Source: Cryobacterium breve (GTDB lineage Bacteria > Actinomycetota > Actinomycetes > Actinomycetales > Microbacteriaceae). Taken from it: a DNA stretch of 64,000 bases. The DNA lies in the NCBI RefSeq assembly GCF_004402375.1, contig NZ_SOGJ01000023.1, positions 310,001-374,000 on the forward strand, given 5' to 3'. The translations under genes and the position numbers were made by a program. Shown one piece after another: positions 34,874-43,607 of the stretch. The first letter of the stretch is position 1. Every line of letters starts with the position of its first letter. Under the pieces are notes generated by a model. The model was not told the DNA's origin, searched no databases, and saw only the letters and a list, made by a program, of their open reading frames with translations.

Positions 34874-34905
34874 TTGACCTTGCATCCCGGTGCAATGTTT
34901 ATGTT
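34874..34905 (+). promoter_or_regulatory. MerR-type promoter with 19-bp spacer and dyad
   Basis: TTGACC (34874-34879), then exactly 19 bases to TTATGT; the spacer contains the inverted repeat TTGCA-N6-TGCAA (34880-34895). The long spacer and central dyad are the hallmark of MerR-activated promoters. The ATG of the next gene is at 34912, so the transcript is nearly leaderless. Confidence 0.75.
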
Positions 34906-34911
34906 GAGTAC

Positions 34912-35232
34912 ATGGAGATCACATTGCAGTATTTCGACGGGTGCCCGAATTGGTTGGTCGCGGCCGAAAGGCTGGCGATAATCGCGGCAGAACAACCCGA
35001 TGTAATCGTGAAGCGTCGGTTGGTCGGCAATGTGGACGACGCGGAGGCTATCCACTTCCGGGGGTCACCTAGCATCCTCGTCGGCGCACTAGACCTCTTT
35101 CCCGATCCCTCGGCCGCAGTGGGACTCTCCTGTCGCATCTATGCCACCTCCGCTGGATTCGCTGGCGCCCCGACGCTTGACCAAATGCGCACAGCCATTG
35201 CCGCGAAACGAGTGCGTATTGAACCGCTGTAG
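34912..35232 (+). CDS. Thioredoxin-like protein of MerR loci (annotated alkylmercury lyase-like)
   Basis: 106 aa. ITLQYFDGCPNWLVAAERLA at the start, IHFRGSPSILVGALDLFPD and GLSCRIYATSAGFAGAPTLD are the signature of the small thioredoxin-fold proteins found next to MerR regulators in Actinobacteria. Single Cys at GCPNW rather than CxxC, plus a Cys in GLSCRIY. Such proteins are sometimes labelled alkylmercury lyase, but they lack the MerB catalytic set, so metal-thiol binding is a safer call. Controlled by the dyad promoter just upstream. Confidence 0.75.
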   Translation: MEITLQYFDGCPNWLVAAERLAIIAAEQPDVIVKRRLVGNVDDAEAIHFRGSPSILVGALDLFPDPSAAVGLSCRIYATSAGFAGAPTLDQMRTAIAAKRVRIEPL

Positions 35233-35291
35233 TTGGCGACGCACCATCCTCTGCCGAGGCGCGCATTGACTCTCACCTGAATTAAAAGCAA

Positions 35292-35308
35292 TACTATTGT
35301 AAATAGTA
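35292..35308. promoter_or_regulatory. BlaI/CopY-type operator 1 (TACTAT-N5-ATAGTA)
   Basis: Perfect TACTAT-N5-ATAGTA dyad (central part extends to TACTATT/AATAGTA), 29 bases before the YVTN protein start. It overlaps a candidate -10 (TACTAT) with TTGACT at 35266 upstream. Same 17-bp site as at four other promoters in the island. Confidence 0.75.
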
Positions 35309-35336
35309 GTTGCTTGACACTATTGATGGGAGTGCA

Positions 35337-36434
35337 ATGAACAGACGACGTGCAGTGGCTATGGGTGCAATCCCCCTTGTAATCGTGGCAGCCGGGGCAG
35401 CAATTCTGATGAGCACAGCCGATGACCCGGATGCCCGGGCAGCCCTCCATAAGGGCCTCGTGTCTGGGACGGTCTGGGTCGCCAACGAAGACGGATCCAG
35501 TCTGACTCTGATCGACACGGCGACGAACAAGGTTTCAACAACCCTGACCGGTCTCAAAAGCCCGCACAACGTTCAGGCCACAGCCGATGGGGATTCCGTA
35601 TGGGCTGTCAGTGGCACCACGTCCATGGCGATCAAGCTCGACGCTTCAACGCTGGCCGTCACGGGAATGGTCGCCACCGGCACCATGCCTGCTCACGTTG
35701 TCATCACTCCGGATCTCGCCACAAGTTACATAACCAACAACGCCGACGACTCCGTGACGGCAGTGAATGCCTCGACGATGCAGCCGATAACCACCATTCC
35801 CGTCGGAACAGGCCCCCACGGGCTTCGACCGAGTCCCGACGGAAAATGGATCTATGTCGCCAATATCGGCGGAACGACTTTGAGCGTCATCGATACCGCT
35901 ACCAACTCACAGGTCGCAGAGATTGAAGTCGGGACTGCGCCCGCCCAAGTGGCATTCTCGGCGGATGGCCGCTTCGTCTACGCCTCGCTCAGTGGGGAGG
36001 ACGCCATTGCCAAGGTAGACGTCTCCACCCGCTCCCTGGTAGGGAAGACCGCGGTCGGCCCCGGACCGATCCAAACGTTCGTGAGCCCGGACAACAAGTA
36101 CTTGCTCGTAGCCAACCAGGGCACGGACGACAAACCGGGCACAACAGTCTCGGTCCTCAGCGTCGATACGTTCGCAGTTGTGAAGAGCGTGAACACCGGT
36201 GACGGCGCTCACGGCGTCGTCATCGATCCGTCCAGTCGACACGCGTACATCACCAACATGGCGGCAGACACGGTCGCCGTCCTCGACCTGAAATCGCTTG
36301 CCGTCGTGGCACGTATCCCGGTCGGAGCCACACCGAATGGAATCAGCTTCTCCACGCAGACCCTCAAACCGACCTCGGAAACGAAGCTCGACCTCCCGGT
36401 GGAGTCTGGCAACTCGTCGACGATGGAGCATTAG
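35337..36434 (+). CDS. YVTN beta-propeller protein, membrane-anchored
   Basis: 365 aa. After a TM or signal segment (AVAMGAIPLVIVAAGAAILM, residues ~5-27) the protein consists of about seven YVTN-type repeats of ~42 residues, each with a variant of GT.P..V..SPDG...YV.N...(T)VSVIDT (e.g. GLRPSPDGKWIYVANIGGTT). Such propellers are surface or periplasmic scaffolds and are common in metal-resistance loci, sometimes with redox partners. First gene of the copper island and preceded by a BlaI-type operator. Confidence 0.88.
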   Translation: MNRRRAVAMGAIPLVIVAAGAAILMSTADDPDARAALHKGLVSGTVWVANEDGSSLTLIDTATNKVSTTLTGLKSPHNVQATADGDSVWAVSGTTSMAIKLDASTLAVTGMVATGTMPAHVVITPDLATSYITNNADDSVTAVNASTMQPITTIPVGTGPHGLRPSPDGKWIYVANIGGTTLSVIDTATNSQVAEIEVGTAPAQVAFSADGRFVYASLSGEDAIAKVDVSTRSLVGKTAVGPGPIQTFVSPDNKYLLVANQGTDDKPGTTVSVLSVDTFAVVKSVNTGDGAHGVVIDPSSRHAYITNMAADTVAVLDLKSLAVVARIPVGATPNGISFSTQTLKPTSETKLDLPVESGNSSTMEH

Positions 36435-36701
36435 GCAGTGTCGGGCGTTGGTTGCGCATTGTTTCCGGGAGGTTAAGACCGGACCAGGGGCGCGATTGCT
36501 TTTGACGCTTCCTGGATCTTGGCGTCGCCCTCTTCCCCGCCGGCAGCGACAGCGGCAACAATGCGGTAGCTCGTATGGGCCTGTGCCGCTCGATCCTGGA
36601 TTCCCGTTCGCCAGTGGCCGTGCCTCGTATTTTCGTGATTTTCCCCCGGGTGGTATGCCTCGAGTGCGAAGACCCACGCGGTGAAGCGCGCTGCGCCCAT
36701 G

Positions 36702-36752
36702 TTGACCGAGTACCCCCCTGGGGTATACCCTAAATGTACCCCCTGGGGGTAC
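36702..36752 (+). promoter_or_regulatory. copZA promoter with two CsoR-like operators
   Basis: TTGACC (36702) with TATACC 16 bases later. The spacer holds GTACCCCCCTGGGGTATAC (36710-36728). A second, perfect palindrome GTACCCCCTGGGGGTAC lies at 36736-36752. The C-run/G-run dyad with TAC/GTA ends is the CsoR (Cu(I)-sensing repressor) operator type. No csoR gene is in the window, so the repressor acts from elsewhere. Confidence 0.8.
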
Positions 36753-36793
36753 GTCCCGGCGGTTGCTTCGATCGCCGAGGAACGAAAGGAATC

Positions 36794-37123
36794 GTGAACA
36801 TTTTGTCGACGTTGACCGGGAAAAACCTTGGCCTTACCGACTCTTCCTGCTCTTGCGAGTCGCACGGGCACACATCCGAGCGCACTGCGGAACCCACCGG
36901 CATGACCACCACTTTCCAGGTGGCTGGAATGACCTGTTCTCACTGCGTGAACAGTGTGACGGCTGAAGTGGGCCAGGTTGCCGGAGTCGAAGCCGTGGTC
37001 GTTGACCTTGTTCCGGGCGGCGTCTCTGTGGTAACCGTCTCCAGCTCCGAACCCATTGATCCAGTCGCCGTGGCCGCCGCCATCGACGAGGCCGGTTACG
37101 AATTGGTCACGGCGACCCCATGA
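36794..37123 (+). CDS. copZ: CopZ-like copper chaperone (HMA domain)
   Basis: 109 aa from the GTG at 36794 (GAAAGGAA upstream); an upstream start at 36734 would lie inside the operator. A ~40-residue leader rich in Cys/His/Ser ([10 protein letters not shown]) precedes one HMA domain with the Cu(I) site GMTCSHCV and the EAGYELV end. It should hand Cu(I) to the coupled ATPase (ATGA overlap). The extra Cys/His leader is unusual for CopZ and may bind metal itself. Confidence 0.88.
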   Translation: MNILSTLTGKNLGLTDSSCSCESHGHTSERTAEPTGMTTTFQVAGMTCSHCVNSVTAEVGQVAGVEAVVVDLVPGGVSVVTVSSSEPIDPVAVAAAIDEAGYELVTATP

Positions 37124-39411
37124 GCGGGGAGCAGGTCGACCTTCTCGTCGGCGGCATGACCTGCGCCTCCTGTGCGTCGCGCATAGAGAAGAAGCTCAAC
37201 CGCATGCCGGGGGTCGAGGCATCCGTGAACTACGCCACCGAGAAGGCCAGCGTGTTCATTCCAGCTGGCACCACGGTGGAGGAGGCCATCTCGGTGATCG
37301 AGGAGACCGGCTACACGGCTGCACGTCCGAAAGCGCCGGAGGCGCCGGCACCCGATGTACCCACGGATCAGGACCGTGAAGTGGCCAGTCTTCGCCAGCG
37401 GCTAATCCTGTCCGCCGTGCTCGCCGCGCCCGTGCTCCTACTCTCGATGATCCCCCCGCTGCAATTCACCAACTGGCAGTGGTTGGCCCTCACCCTTGCC
37501 GCCCCGGTCGCCGTCTGGGGAGCATGGCCGTTCCATCGCGCTGCCTGGCTGAATGCGCGCCACGGTGCTGCGACCATGGATACCCTGATCAGTATCGGGG
37601 TGCTCGCCGCACTCGGCTGGTCGCTGTACGCCCTCTTCTTCGGCATGGCTGGAGTCCCGGGCATGACCATGGCCTTCAGCTTTACCGCCTCCCCGGGAGG
37701 TGGAGCCGATGAAATTTATCTCGAGGTCGCATCCGCCGTCACGGTGTTCATTCTGGCCGGCCGCTACTTCGAGGCCCGTGCCAAAAAACAGTCCGGAGCA
37801 GCGCTGAAGGCACTGCTTGAACTCGGGGCGAAAGTGACGACCCTTCTGCGGGATGGTGTCGAGACCACCGTCCCCACCTCGTCGCTGGTCGTGGGCGACC
37901 AGTTCGTCGTTCGTCCCGGTGAGAAGATCGCTACCGACGGAACCGTTCTGGAAGGCAACTCGGCCATCGACGCCAGCATGCTCACCGGCGAATCCGTTCC
38001 GGTCGAAGTCGGGCCCGGCGCAGCAGTGGTCGGAGCCACCCTGAACTCAGGCGGTCGCCTGGTCGTGCAGGCCACCCGCGTCGGTGCGGACACGCAGCTC
38101 GCCCAGCTAGGCCGCTTGGTCGAACAGGCGCAGACCGGCAAGGCCGAGGTACAGCGCCTCGCCGACCGGGTCTCAGCGATCTTCGTCCCGATCGTGATCG
38201 GGCTGTCGCTGGCCACCCTTATGGTCTGGCTGCTGCTCGGGGCAGGCACCGTCGTCGCATTCACCGCGGCCGTGGCAACACTCATCATCGCGTGCCCGTG
38301 CGCGCTCGGTCTGGCGACCCCTACCGCACTGCTCGTGGGCACCGGGCGTGGAGCACAGTTGGGCATCCTGATCAAGGGACCCCAAATTCTCGAATCAACC
38401 CGCCGGGTAGACACCATCGTGCTCGACAAGACCGGCACGGTCACGACCGGCCGGATGACGCTCGTGGCCGCCGTTCCCGTTACCGGCGGCGACGAGCAGC
38501 TCCTGCTTCACCTCGCCGGGGCGGCCGAAACGGGTTCCGAACATCCCATCGCCCAAGCAATTGTGTCTGGTGCCCGGGAACGCGCCGGCGAACTACCGCC
38601 ATCCGAGTCCTTCGCTTCGACGGACGGTCTCGGCGTTCAGGCCCTGGTAGCCGGTCGGGTCGTTCTCGTGGGGCGTCCACGCTGGCTGACGGAGCAGTGG
38701 ACTATCCCACTTCCGTCCGAGCTCCAGGCTGCCTTGGCCGCCTTCGAGACGCAGGGTCGAACCGCGGTCGCCGTCGCCTGGGACGGCCAGGCCAGGGGAA
38801 TCCTCGCCGTCTCTGACGTCGTCAAAGACACCAGCGCCGCCGCGATCGCGGAGTTTCGTCGCCTGGGCCTGCAGCCAGTGCTCCTCACCGGCGACAACGA
38901 GACCGTCGCGGCCTTCGTCGCATCTGAAGTCGGTATCAGCGACGTTCGTGCCGGTGTGCTGCCGGCCGAGAAGGCGCAGATCATCCGGGAGCTGCAGAGC
39001 GAGGGACGCGTGGTTGCCATGGTCGGCGACGGCGTCAACGACGCTGTGGCACTAGCCACCGCGGACCTGGGTATTGCGATGGGAACGGGAACGGACGTCG
39101 CCATCGAGGCCAGCGATCTGACCTTGGTCAGAAGCGACCTGATAGCAGCGGCGGACGCGATCCGACTCTCCCGGCGCACCCTGTCGACCATCAAGGCCAA
39201 CCTGTTCTGGGCCTTCGCCTACAACGTGGCGGCGATCCCACTCGCCATGCTCGGCTTGCTCAACCCATTGATCGCCGGTGCGGCCATGGCGCTGTCGTCG
39301 GTTTTCGTAGTGAGCAACAGCCTGCGGCTGCGCGGCTTCCGCGGGCTCACCGTGTCGGGTGCTCCGACGTCCACTGGCGTGCTCACGGTGCAACCCGTGA
39401 CCATCGGGTGA
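37120..39411 (+). CDS. copA: Cu(I)-exporting P1B-type ATPase, CPC type
   Basis: 763 aa. One N-terminal HMA domain ([13 protein letters not shown], residues ~10-22), TM helices, TGE in the actuator ([10 protein letters not shown]), the metal-site CPC at ~391-393 ([14 protein letters not shown]), the phosphorylation Asp at ~435 in [18 protein letters not shown] nucleotide site, and [14 protein letters not shown] hinge. All hallmarks of CopA. ATG overlaps the copZ stop; both are under the CsoR-like promoter. Exports Cu(I) from the cytoplasm. Confidence 0.96.
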   Translation: MSGEQVDLLVGGMTCASCASRIEKKLNRMPGVEASVNYATEKASVFIPAGTTVEEAISVIEETGYTAARPKAPEAPAPDVPTDQDREVASLRQRLILSAVLAAPVLLLSMIPPLQFTNWQWLALTLAAPVAVWGAWPFHRAAWLNARHGAATMDTLISIGVLAALGWSLYALFFGMAGVPGMTMAFSFTASPGGGADEIYLEVASAVTVFILAGRYFEARAKKQSGAALKALLELGAKVTTLLRDGVETTVPTSSLVVGDQFVVRPGEKIATDGTVLEGNSAIDASMLTGESVPVEVGPGAAVVGATLNSGGRLVVQATRVGADTQLAQLGRLVEQAQTGKAEVQRLADRVSAIFVPIVIGLSLATLMVWLLLGAGTVVAFTAAVATLIIACPCALGLATPTALLVGTGRGAQLGILIKGPQILESTRRVDTIVLDKTGTVTTGRMTLVAAVPVTGGDEQLLLHLAGAAETGSEHPIAQAIVSGARERAGELPPSESFASTDGLGVQALVAGRVVLVGRPRWLTEQWTIPLPSELQAALAAFETQGRTAVAVAWDGQARGILAVSDVVKDTSAAAIAEFRRLGLQPVLLTGDNETVAAFVASEVGISDVRAGVLPAEKAQIIRELQSEGRVVAMVGDGVNDAVALATADLGIAMGTGTDVAIEASDLTLVRSDLIAAADAIRLSRRTLSTIKANLFWAFAYNVAAIPLAMLGLLNPLIAGAAMALSSVFVVSNSLRLRGFRGLTVSGAPTSTGVLTVQPVTIG

Positions 39412-39452
39412 CCTGGAAGATCGCATTCACAGGTCGAGCGGTGTGAGAGTGG

Positions 39453-39469
39453 ATACTGTAGGGGGGTAT
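39453..39469. promoter_or_regulatory. Weak CsoR-like half-palindrome
   Basis: ATAC-TGTA-GGGGGGTAT: right arm as in the CsoR-like sites, left arm without the C run. About 40 bases before the DUF6153-like gene. Possible but weak site. Confidence 0.3.
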
Positions 39470-39510
39470 GTGCGGGAACCGACCGCGCCAGTCACGGAAC
39501 CGGAGGTGAC

Positions 39511-39972
39511 ATGAAGCTGGATACCACAACACACATCGCTCCCCCCAGAAGGCCTGTCCTCCTGTCCGGTTTGGTGGCGTTGGTCGCCCTGGCCGCACTT
39601 CTGTTCGGTGTGCTCGCCATGAACTCCACGCATGCCGGTCACGAGACTGGTGGGACCGCGGTTGCATCTGACCCCACCGCGCAGGTCGGTGTCTCCCCCG
39701 TCGTCATGGCGGGCGCTGTCTCGGCGGTTTCCGTTATCGCACACACCGGTCTCGGCCCCGTCGATTGTTCCGATTGCATGTTGGACTGTGCGATCCTCGC
39801 GATGACCTGCACCATCCTGCTGGTGATCGCATCGCTGATCCTTCTGGCTCGGTTACCGTCAACATACCGACGACTGCTCGACGCAGGCGGACACATCGCT
39901 CGACTCTCTCACCGCCTCGTCCTGGATATTCACAGGCCGAATCTGACCGTTCTCTCTATTAGTCGCATTTAG
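39511..39972 (+). CDS. DUF6153-like Cys-rich membrane protein
   Basis: 153 aa. First TM (residues ~17-37), an extracytoplasmic stretch, then CSDCMLDCAILAMTCTILLV, a thiol- and Met-containing segment leading into the second TM, and a basic tail. The layout matches the DUF6153-type proteins found in actinobacterial copper loci; function unknown. The thiols suggest Cu(I) binding at the membrane. Confidence 0.65.
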   Translation: MKLDTTTHIAPPRRPVLLSGLVALVALAALLFGVLAMNSTHAGHETGGTAVASDPTAQVGVSPVVMAGAVSAVSVIAHTGLGPVDCSDCMLDCAILAMTCTILLVIASLILLARLPSTYRRLLDAGGHIARLSHRLVLDIHRPNLTVLSISRI

Positions 39973-40067
39973 ACCGAACCGCCGCCGACGCGCCCTCGCG
40001 GACGCGCGGCATCCTCGCGCCCGCCGGCGCCTCGGTTTCTCAGGTCTGACTAATGAACGGAAAAACA

Positions 40068-40673
40068 ATGCGCAAATCACGTACGTACCTTCTGACGGGG
40101 GCGGCCATCGCCGCCGTGCTCACACTCAGCGCTTGCACCAACGGGACGGAACCCAGCAGTTCGTCCGGGTCATCCAGCTCTCCCACGGCGTCCGCCTCCT
40201 TTGCGCCAGCTGATGTCACGTTTGCGCAGATGATGATCCCCCACCATGAGCAAGCCGTCGAGATGAGCGAGGACATCCTTGCCAGAGACGGGGTCGACGT
40301 TCGCATTACCGATCTTGCCACCCAGATCACGGCCGCCCAAGAGCCAGAGATCGAGCAGCTCAGAGACTGGCTCGCCGAGTGGGGCACCGATGAGACCAGC
40401 ACCGGCGGCATGGATGGGATGTCGGGAATGGGTGACGGTTCCGACGGAATGATGTCCGACGACGACATGATGGCCCTCGAGAATGCGTCGGGGCCGCAGG
40501 CCGGCGAGCTGTACCTGGAACAGATGATCGTCCACCATCAGGGCGCGATCATGATGGCTGAACTGGAACTGGATGAGGGCCAGAATGAGGACGCCAAGGC
40601 CATGGCGTCGAACATCGTCACGAGCCAGACCAATGAGATCGATGTCATGAAGGACATCCTCTCCACCCTGTAG
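40068..40673 (+). CDS. DUF305 copper-type lipoprotein
   Basis: 201 aa from the ATG at 40068 (a start five codons earlier at 40053 is possible). Lipobox LTLSAC, Ser-rich linker, then two DUF305 halves: FAQMMIPHHEQAVEMSEDIL and YLEQMIVHHQGAIMMAELEL, each with the HH and Met pattern of this ferritin-like fold, joined by a Met-rich GMDGMSGMGDGSDGMMSDDD segment. DUF305 proteins are common in copper-resistance loci and are thought to bind copper outside the membrane. A terminator-like hairpin follows. Confidence 0.92.
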   Translation: MRKSRTYLLTGAAIAAVLTLSACTNGTEPSSSSGSSSSPTASASFAPADVTFAQMMIPHHEQAVEMSEDILARDGVDVRITDLATQITAAQEPEIEQLRDWLAEWGTDETSTGGMDGMSGMGDGSDGMMSDDDMMALENASGPQAGELYLEQMIVHHQGAIMMAELELDEGQNEDAKAMASNIVTSQTNEIDVMKDILSTL

Positions 40674-40687
40674 GGCGTCCCACCACC

Positions 40688-40710
40688 CGGGGACCGCATT
40701 GCGGTCCCCG
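40688..40710 (+). terminator. Hairpin after the DUF305 gene
   Basis: Perfect 10-bp stem (CGGGGACCGC / GCGGTCCCCG) with a 3-base loop, 15 bases after the DUF305 stop. No T-run follows, so it may terminate weakly or protect the 3' end. Confidence 0.6.
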
Positions 40711-40790
40711 CTCACTGTCGTGAGCTCACGCGCCGCGAACCCTCGCTGAGGTTTCGCCGCCCGGCGCCATCGCCACAAGGAACACCAGTC

Positions 40791-41630
40791 ATGAACACTC
40801 CCCCAGACACATCTCGTCGCCTTCTGCGAGCAGCTGAAGAACACCGGCGTCAGCAGCAGCGCCGCAGGCCGACCCTCAAGTCGCATCTGCGACAGTCCGA
40901 CCGCCCGGCGCCGCCACCAATACGGCAACGGTTGCTCGGCGTCGGGGCGATGGCATTCGTCGCACTTTTCGCCGTCAGCGTCTCACTCCCCGCTCTCGCG
41001 GTGAACCCCGGCTCGGCCACGGCGACTCGGCAGAGTCAGCCGGTCTCTGACGCACCCCAAGACTTGCCGGTCAACGAAGTGGAGGCCGTCACCATCCTCC
41101 GCGACGGATTCACCGTGGGCCGAGTGCCGAAGCCGTCCTTGCCTGGCGCGTACACCCAAACGGCAGGCACCTATGTCAATGACGTGACTTCGCCGGTCCA
41201 GTGGCCGTTCACAGTCGGGGTTCCGATCACGACGGACTTCGGTCCGCGTGTGCCGCCCTGCGACGGCTGCTCAAGCTTCCACAAAGGCCTGGACATGAAT
41301 CCCGGAGTGAACACTCCGATCCAGGCAATCGCGGACGGCATCGTGAAGGGTGTCTCGGCAACCGACGACAGCGGCCTCGGCGTGTACGCCGTCATCGAGC
41401 ATCTGATCGACGGCCGCCTGGTCAGCAGCCTCTATGCCCACATGTCGGAAGGCACCCTGGCTCTCGAAGTCGGCCAGCCCGTACTCGTCGGCCAGCTCGT
41501 CGGCAACGTCGGCAGCACCGGTCAGAGCACCGGTCCACACCTTCATTTCGAGATCCTACTCGGCGGTTCACAGCCGACAGACCCATTTACCTGGCTCACA
41601 GAAAGAGTTCGCCCCAATGACGCAGACTGA
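40791..41630 (+). CDS. M23 family metallopeptidase, membrane-anchored
   Basis: 279 aa. Basic N-terminus, TM at ~46-70, linker, then a LytM/M23 domain: FHKGLDMNPG (His and Asp zinc ligands), the SLYAHMSEG active-site His, and the HLHF zinc/catalytic motif (GPHLHFEILLG). Should cleave peptidoglycan cross-bridges outside the membrane. The next gene, another M23 protein, starts before its stop (ATG 41617, stop 41630), so the pair is coupled. Confidence 0.88.
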   Translation: MNTPPDTSRRLLRAAEEHRRQQQRRRPTLKSHLRQSDRPAPPPIRQRLLGVGAMAFVALFAVSVSLPALAVNPGSATATRQSQPVSDAPQDLPVNEVEAVTILRDGFTVGRVPKPSLPGAYTQTAGTYVNDVTSPVQWPFTVGVPITTDFGPRVPPCDGCSSFHKGLDMNPGVNTPIQAIADGIVKGVSATDDSGLGVYAVIEHLIDGRLVSSLYAHMSEGTLALEVGQPVLVGQLVGNVGSTGQSTGPHLHFEILLGGSQPTDPFTWLTERVRPNDAD

Positions 41631-42885
41631 ATTACGACCTCGACACCCTCTTCTCCTGAAGTGGGCTGGAGCGACGGTGGCCACTCTTACCCTTCTCGCC
41701 CTCATCGGTGTCGCACCGCGTGCGGCTGCAGCCGAGTACCCGTCATGGTCGGACGTGGAGACCTCCCGTTCAACCGAGACGGCGAAGCAAACTCAAATCA
41801 CAGTGCTCAAGAACCTCGTCGCCGGGCTGACGACCGAGGTCGCTGCGGCCCGTGACCTGGCCACGCGCCGGGGCGCTGAATACGAGCACGCTCAAGGCGC
41901 ATTCGACGAGGCCACCTACCGTGCCACGACGCTCCAGGGACAGGCCGATGAGGCCACCCAACGCGCCGACATTTCACAAAAGCAAGCCGGTCGATTGGCG
42001 GCCATGCTGGCGCGGGCGGGTGCCTCCGACCTCTCGATGAACATCTTCCTTCAGGGAGAAGAATCCGACGCGTTGCTCTATCAGCTCGGTGCCATGAGCA
42101 AGCTCACCGAGCGTTCAAGCACGATCTATGACCAGGCCGCAGCTGACCGGAACTCCGCGTCCTCGCTGACCGACCAGGCGAATGTTGCACAGAAGGCACT
42201 TGGCGCGTTGGCCAAGAAAGCGGAGACGGCTCTGACCGACGCCACCACAGCCAGCTCCGATTTGGAGGCCAAGCTCGCCGAACAGGAACAGAATTCGGGC
42301 ACCCTCCAGGCACAACTAGCGGTCCTGACGGAAAATCGTGCGGCGACAGAGGCCGACTTTGCCACGGGCGAAGAAGTACGACGAACGGCAGCAGCGGCAG
42401 CGGCAGCAGCCGCAGCAGCCCCTGGCACCGGCGGCAGCTCTGGGGCCGCGGACCGTGACTCCGGTCAGCTCAGCGGTCAGGGATGGGCGCTTCCGGTGGC
42501 CGGATGGATCAGCGATTCCTTCGGCCCCCGCCCCTCCAAACCTGTCGCCGGTGTCGGAGCCTTTCACTACGGCACCGACATCGCTGCCGGGTGCGGGCAG
42601 GCGGTCTCGGCGGCCACCAGCGGCACAGTCATCTACTCCGGTTATCTCGGCAGTTACGGGAACTGGGTTCTCCTCGATCACGGCAACGGCGTGCAGACCG
42701 GCTATGCCCACAACAGCCAGATCCTTGTCGGCAACGGCCAGAGCGTGGCAGCCGGCGAGACGATCGCCCTCGTGGGCACGACCGGGGCGTCCAGCGGTTG
42801 CCATTCGCACTTCGAGACTCGGGTTGATGGAGCGCGCATTGACCCGGCACCCTTCATGAGCGCACGAGGCATCACCCTTGGCTAG
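41617..42885 (+). CDS. EnvC/NlpD-like M23 peptidase with coiled coil
   Basis: 422 aa. TM/signal segment (residues ~15-37), a long coiled coil of Ala/Gln/Glu/Thr heptads (~55-270) with a poly-Ala stretch, then a C-terminal M23 domain with FHYGTDIAAG, TGYAHNSQI and SGCHSHFETRV. The layout matches EnvC-like peptidases or RipC-like partners, where the coiled coil often binds FtsX-type regulators. Start at 41617 overlaps the preceding gene by 14 bases. Its place in a copper island is probably passenger or wall-repair. Confidence 0.87.
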   Translation: MTQTELRPRHPLLLKWAGATVATLTLLALIGVAPRAAAAEYPSWSDVETSRSTETAKQTQITVLKNLVAGLTTEVAAARDLATRRGAEYEHAQGAFDEATYRATTLQGQADEATQRADISQKQAGRLAAMLARAGASDLSMNIFLQGEESDALLYQLGAMSKLTERSSTIYDQAAADRNSASSLTDQANVAQKALGALAKKAETALTDATTASSDLEAKLAEQEQNSGTLQAQLAVLTENRAATEADFATGEEVRRTAAAAAAAAAAAPGTGGSSGAADRDSGQLSGQGWALPVAGWISDSFGPRPSKPVAGVGAFHYGTDIAAGCGQAVSAATSGTVIYSGYLGSYGNWVLLDHGNGVQTGYAHNSQILVGNGQSVAAGETIALVGTTGASSGCHSHFETRVDGARIDPAPFMSARGITLG

Positions 42886-42919
42886 CCCCGGCCGGCGTTG
42901 CGAAGCCGCACGGCAACAT

Positions 42920-43166
42920 CCGTCGAGCTCTCACCTTGCGCTTCTTCTCGTTTGCAGGCGCCCTGGCGGCGCTGTCGTCATCCGGCACACTGTGCGTCAA
43001 TACAACCTGCGCTGGGGGGAACCCTTTCTGCCTCTATCTGATCGGGTATGGGGCAGGTCGCACCTGGTTCGAATCGTTCCGTTGGGATCCCACCGAATTC
43101 GAGGTATCGGGCTTGAAAATCAATGCGCCCGTCGCCGCTTCCGTTGCGCTCATCGGATTGATCTAA
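42920..43166 (+). pseudogene. lgt: lgt remnant, frameshifted
   Basis: GNPFCLYLIGYGAGRTWFES, then LKINAPVAASVALIGLI and a stop matches the C-terminus of prolipoprotein diacylglyceryl transferase (YxxGYxxGRFWxE ... LRxN). Upstream the other frame carries QYNLRWG, and the two frames meet at a run of six G (43014-43019). The catalytic N-terminal two thirds are missing. Lgt-like genes occur in actinobacterial copper islands, so this is likely a deleted former member. 43167-43550 has no gene I can support. Confidence 0.7.
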
Positions 43167-43550
43167 TCGTCGGCCAAGCCCGCCGCTCTCGGGAAGCTGG
43201 GACAAACCCCTATCCACCGGGCTCCGGAGCCTCTACCCGTGGAGCACCCGTTCACATTATCCAAGCGCTGGCTAGTGCCTGATACTCACCACGACACCAA
43301 GCTGGTCAAAGGTGACGAGGGAATCAGAGTCAATTTGCTCACGGAGGGCTAGTTGGCCACGCTCACGACTCTGAACCGAAGCGTCGCTGATCTCGGAAGA
43401 CGGGCCTTCGAGATACTCCGCGCCTCGATTGCACTCGAAAACGTCCAGGCGGTCACCTCTGCGGCCCCTCCGAGGGTCGTCATTGCGGGACGAGCGCCAG
43501 CATTCAGGAATCATTTTCGGCCGTAAGGTAAACGCTCAGCCAGGCTGAAA

Positions 43551-43567
43551 TACTATGAGAGATAGTA
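43551..43567. promoter_or_regulatory. BlaI/CopY-type operator 2
   Basis: Perfect TACTAT-N5-ATAGTA, 41 bases before the ccdA-like start. Places the four-gene redox operon in the BlaI regulon. Confidence 0.8.
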
Positions 43568-43607
43568 GTTCGGGAAGTGCCCGACTAGGAGTGATTGGAG
43601 CTCGTTC

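Noticed and set aside
34912-35232. True alkylmercury lyase (MerB)
   Set aside because: Too short and lacks the MerB Cys/Cys/Asp set; no merA nearby. Thioredoxin-like MerR partner is a safer call.
41617-42885. Cell-division EnvC as a dedicated copper gene
   Set aside because: Domain layout is generic M23 with coiled coil and no copper motif; position in the island alone does not make it a copper protein.
43272-43514. Minus-strand 80-codon ORF before the ccdA promoter
   Set aside because: Shares the divergent position but has no recognisable domain, no clear SD, and lies in a stretch that looks decayed. Not enough support.
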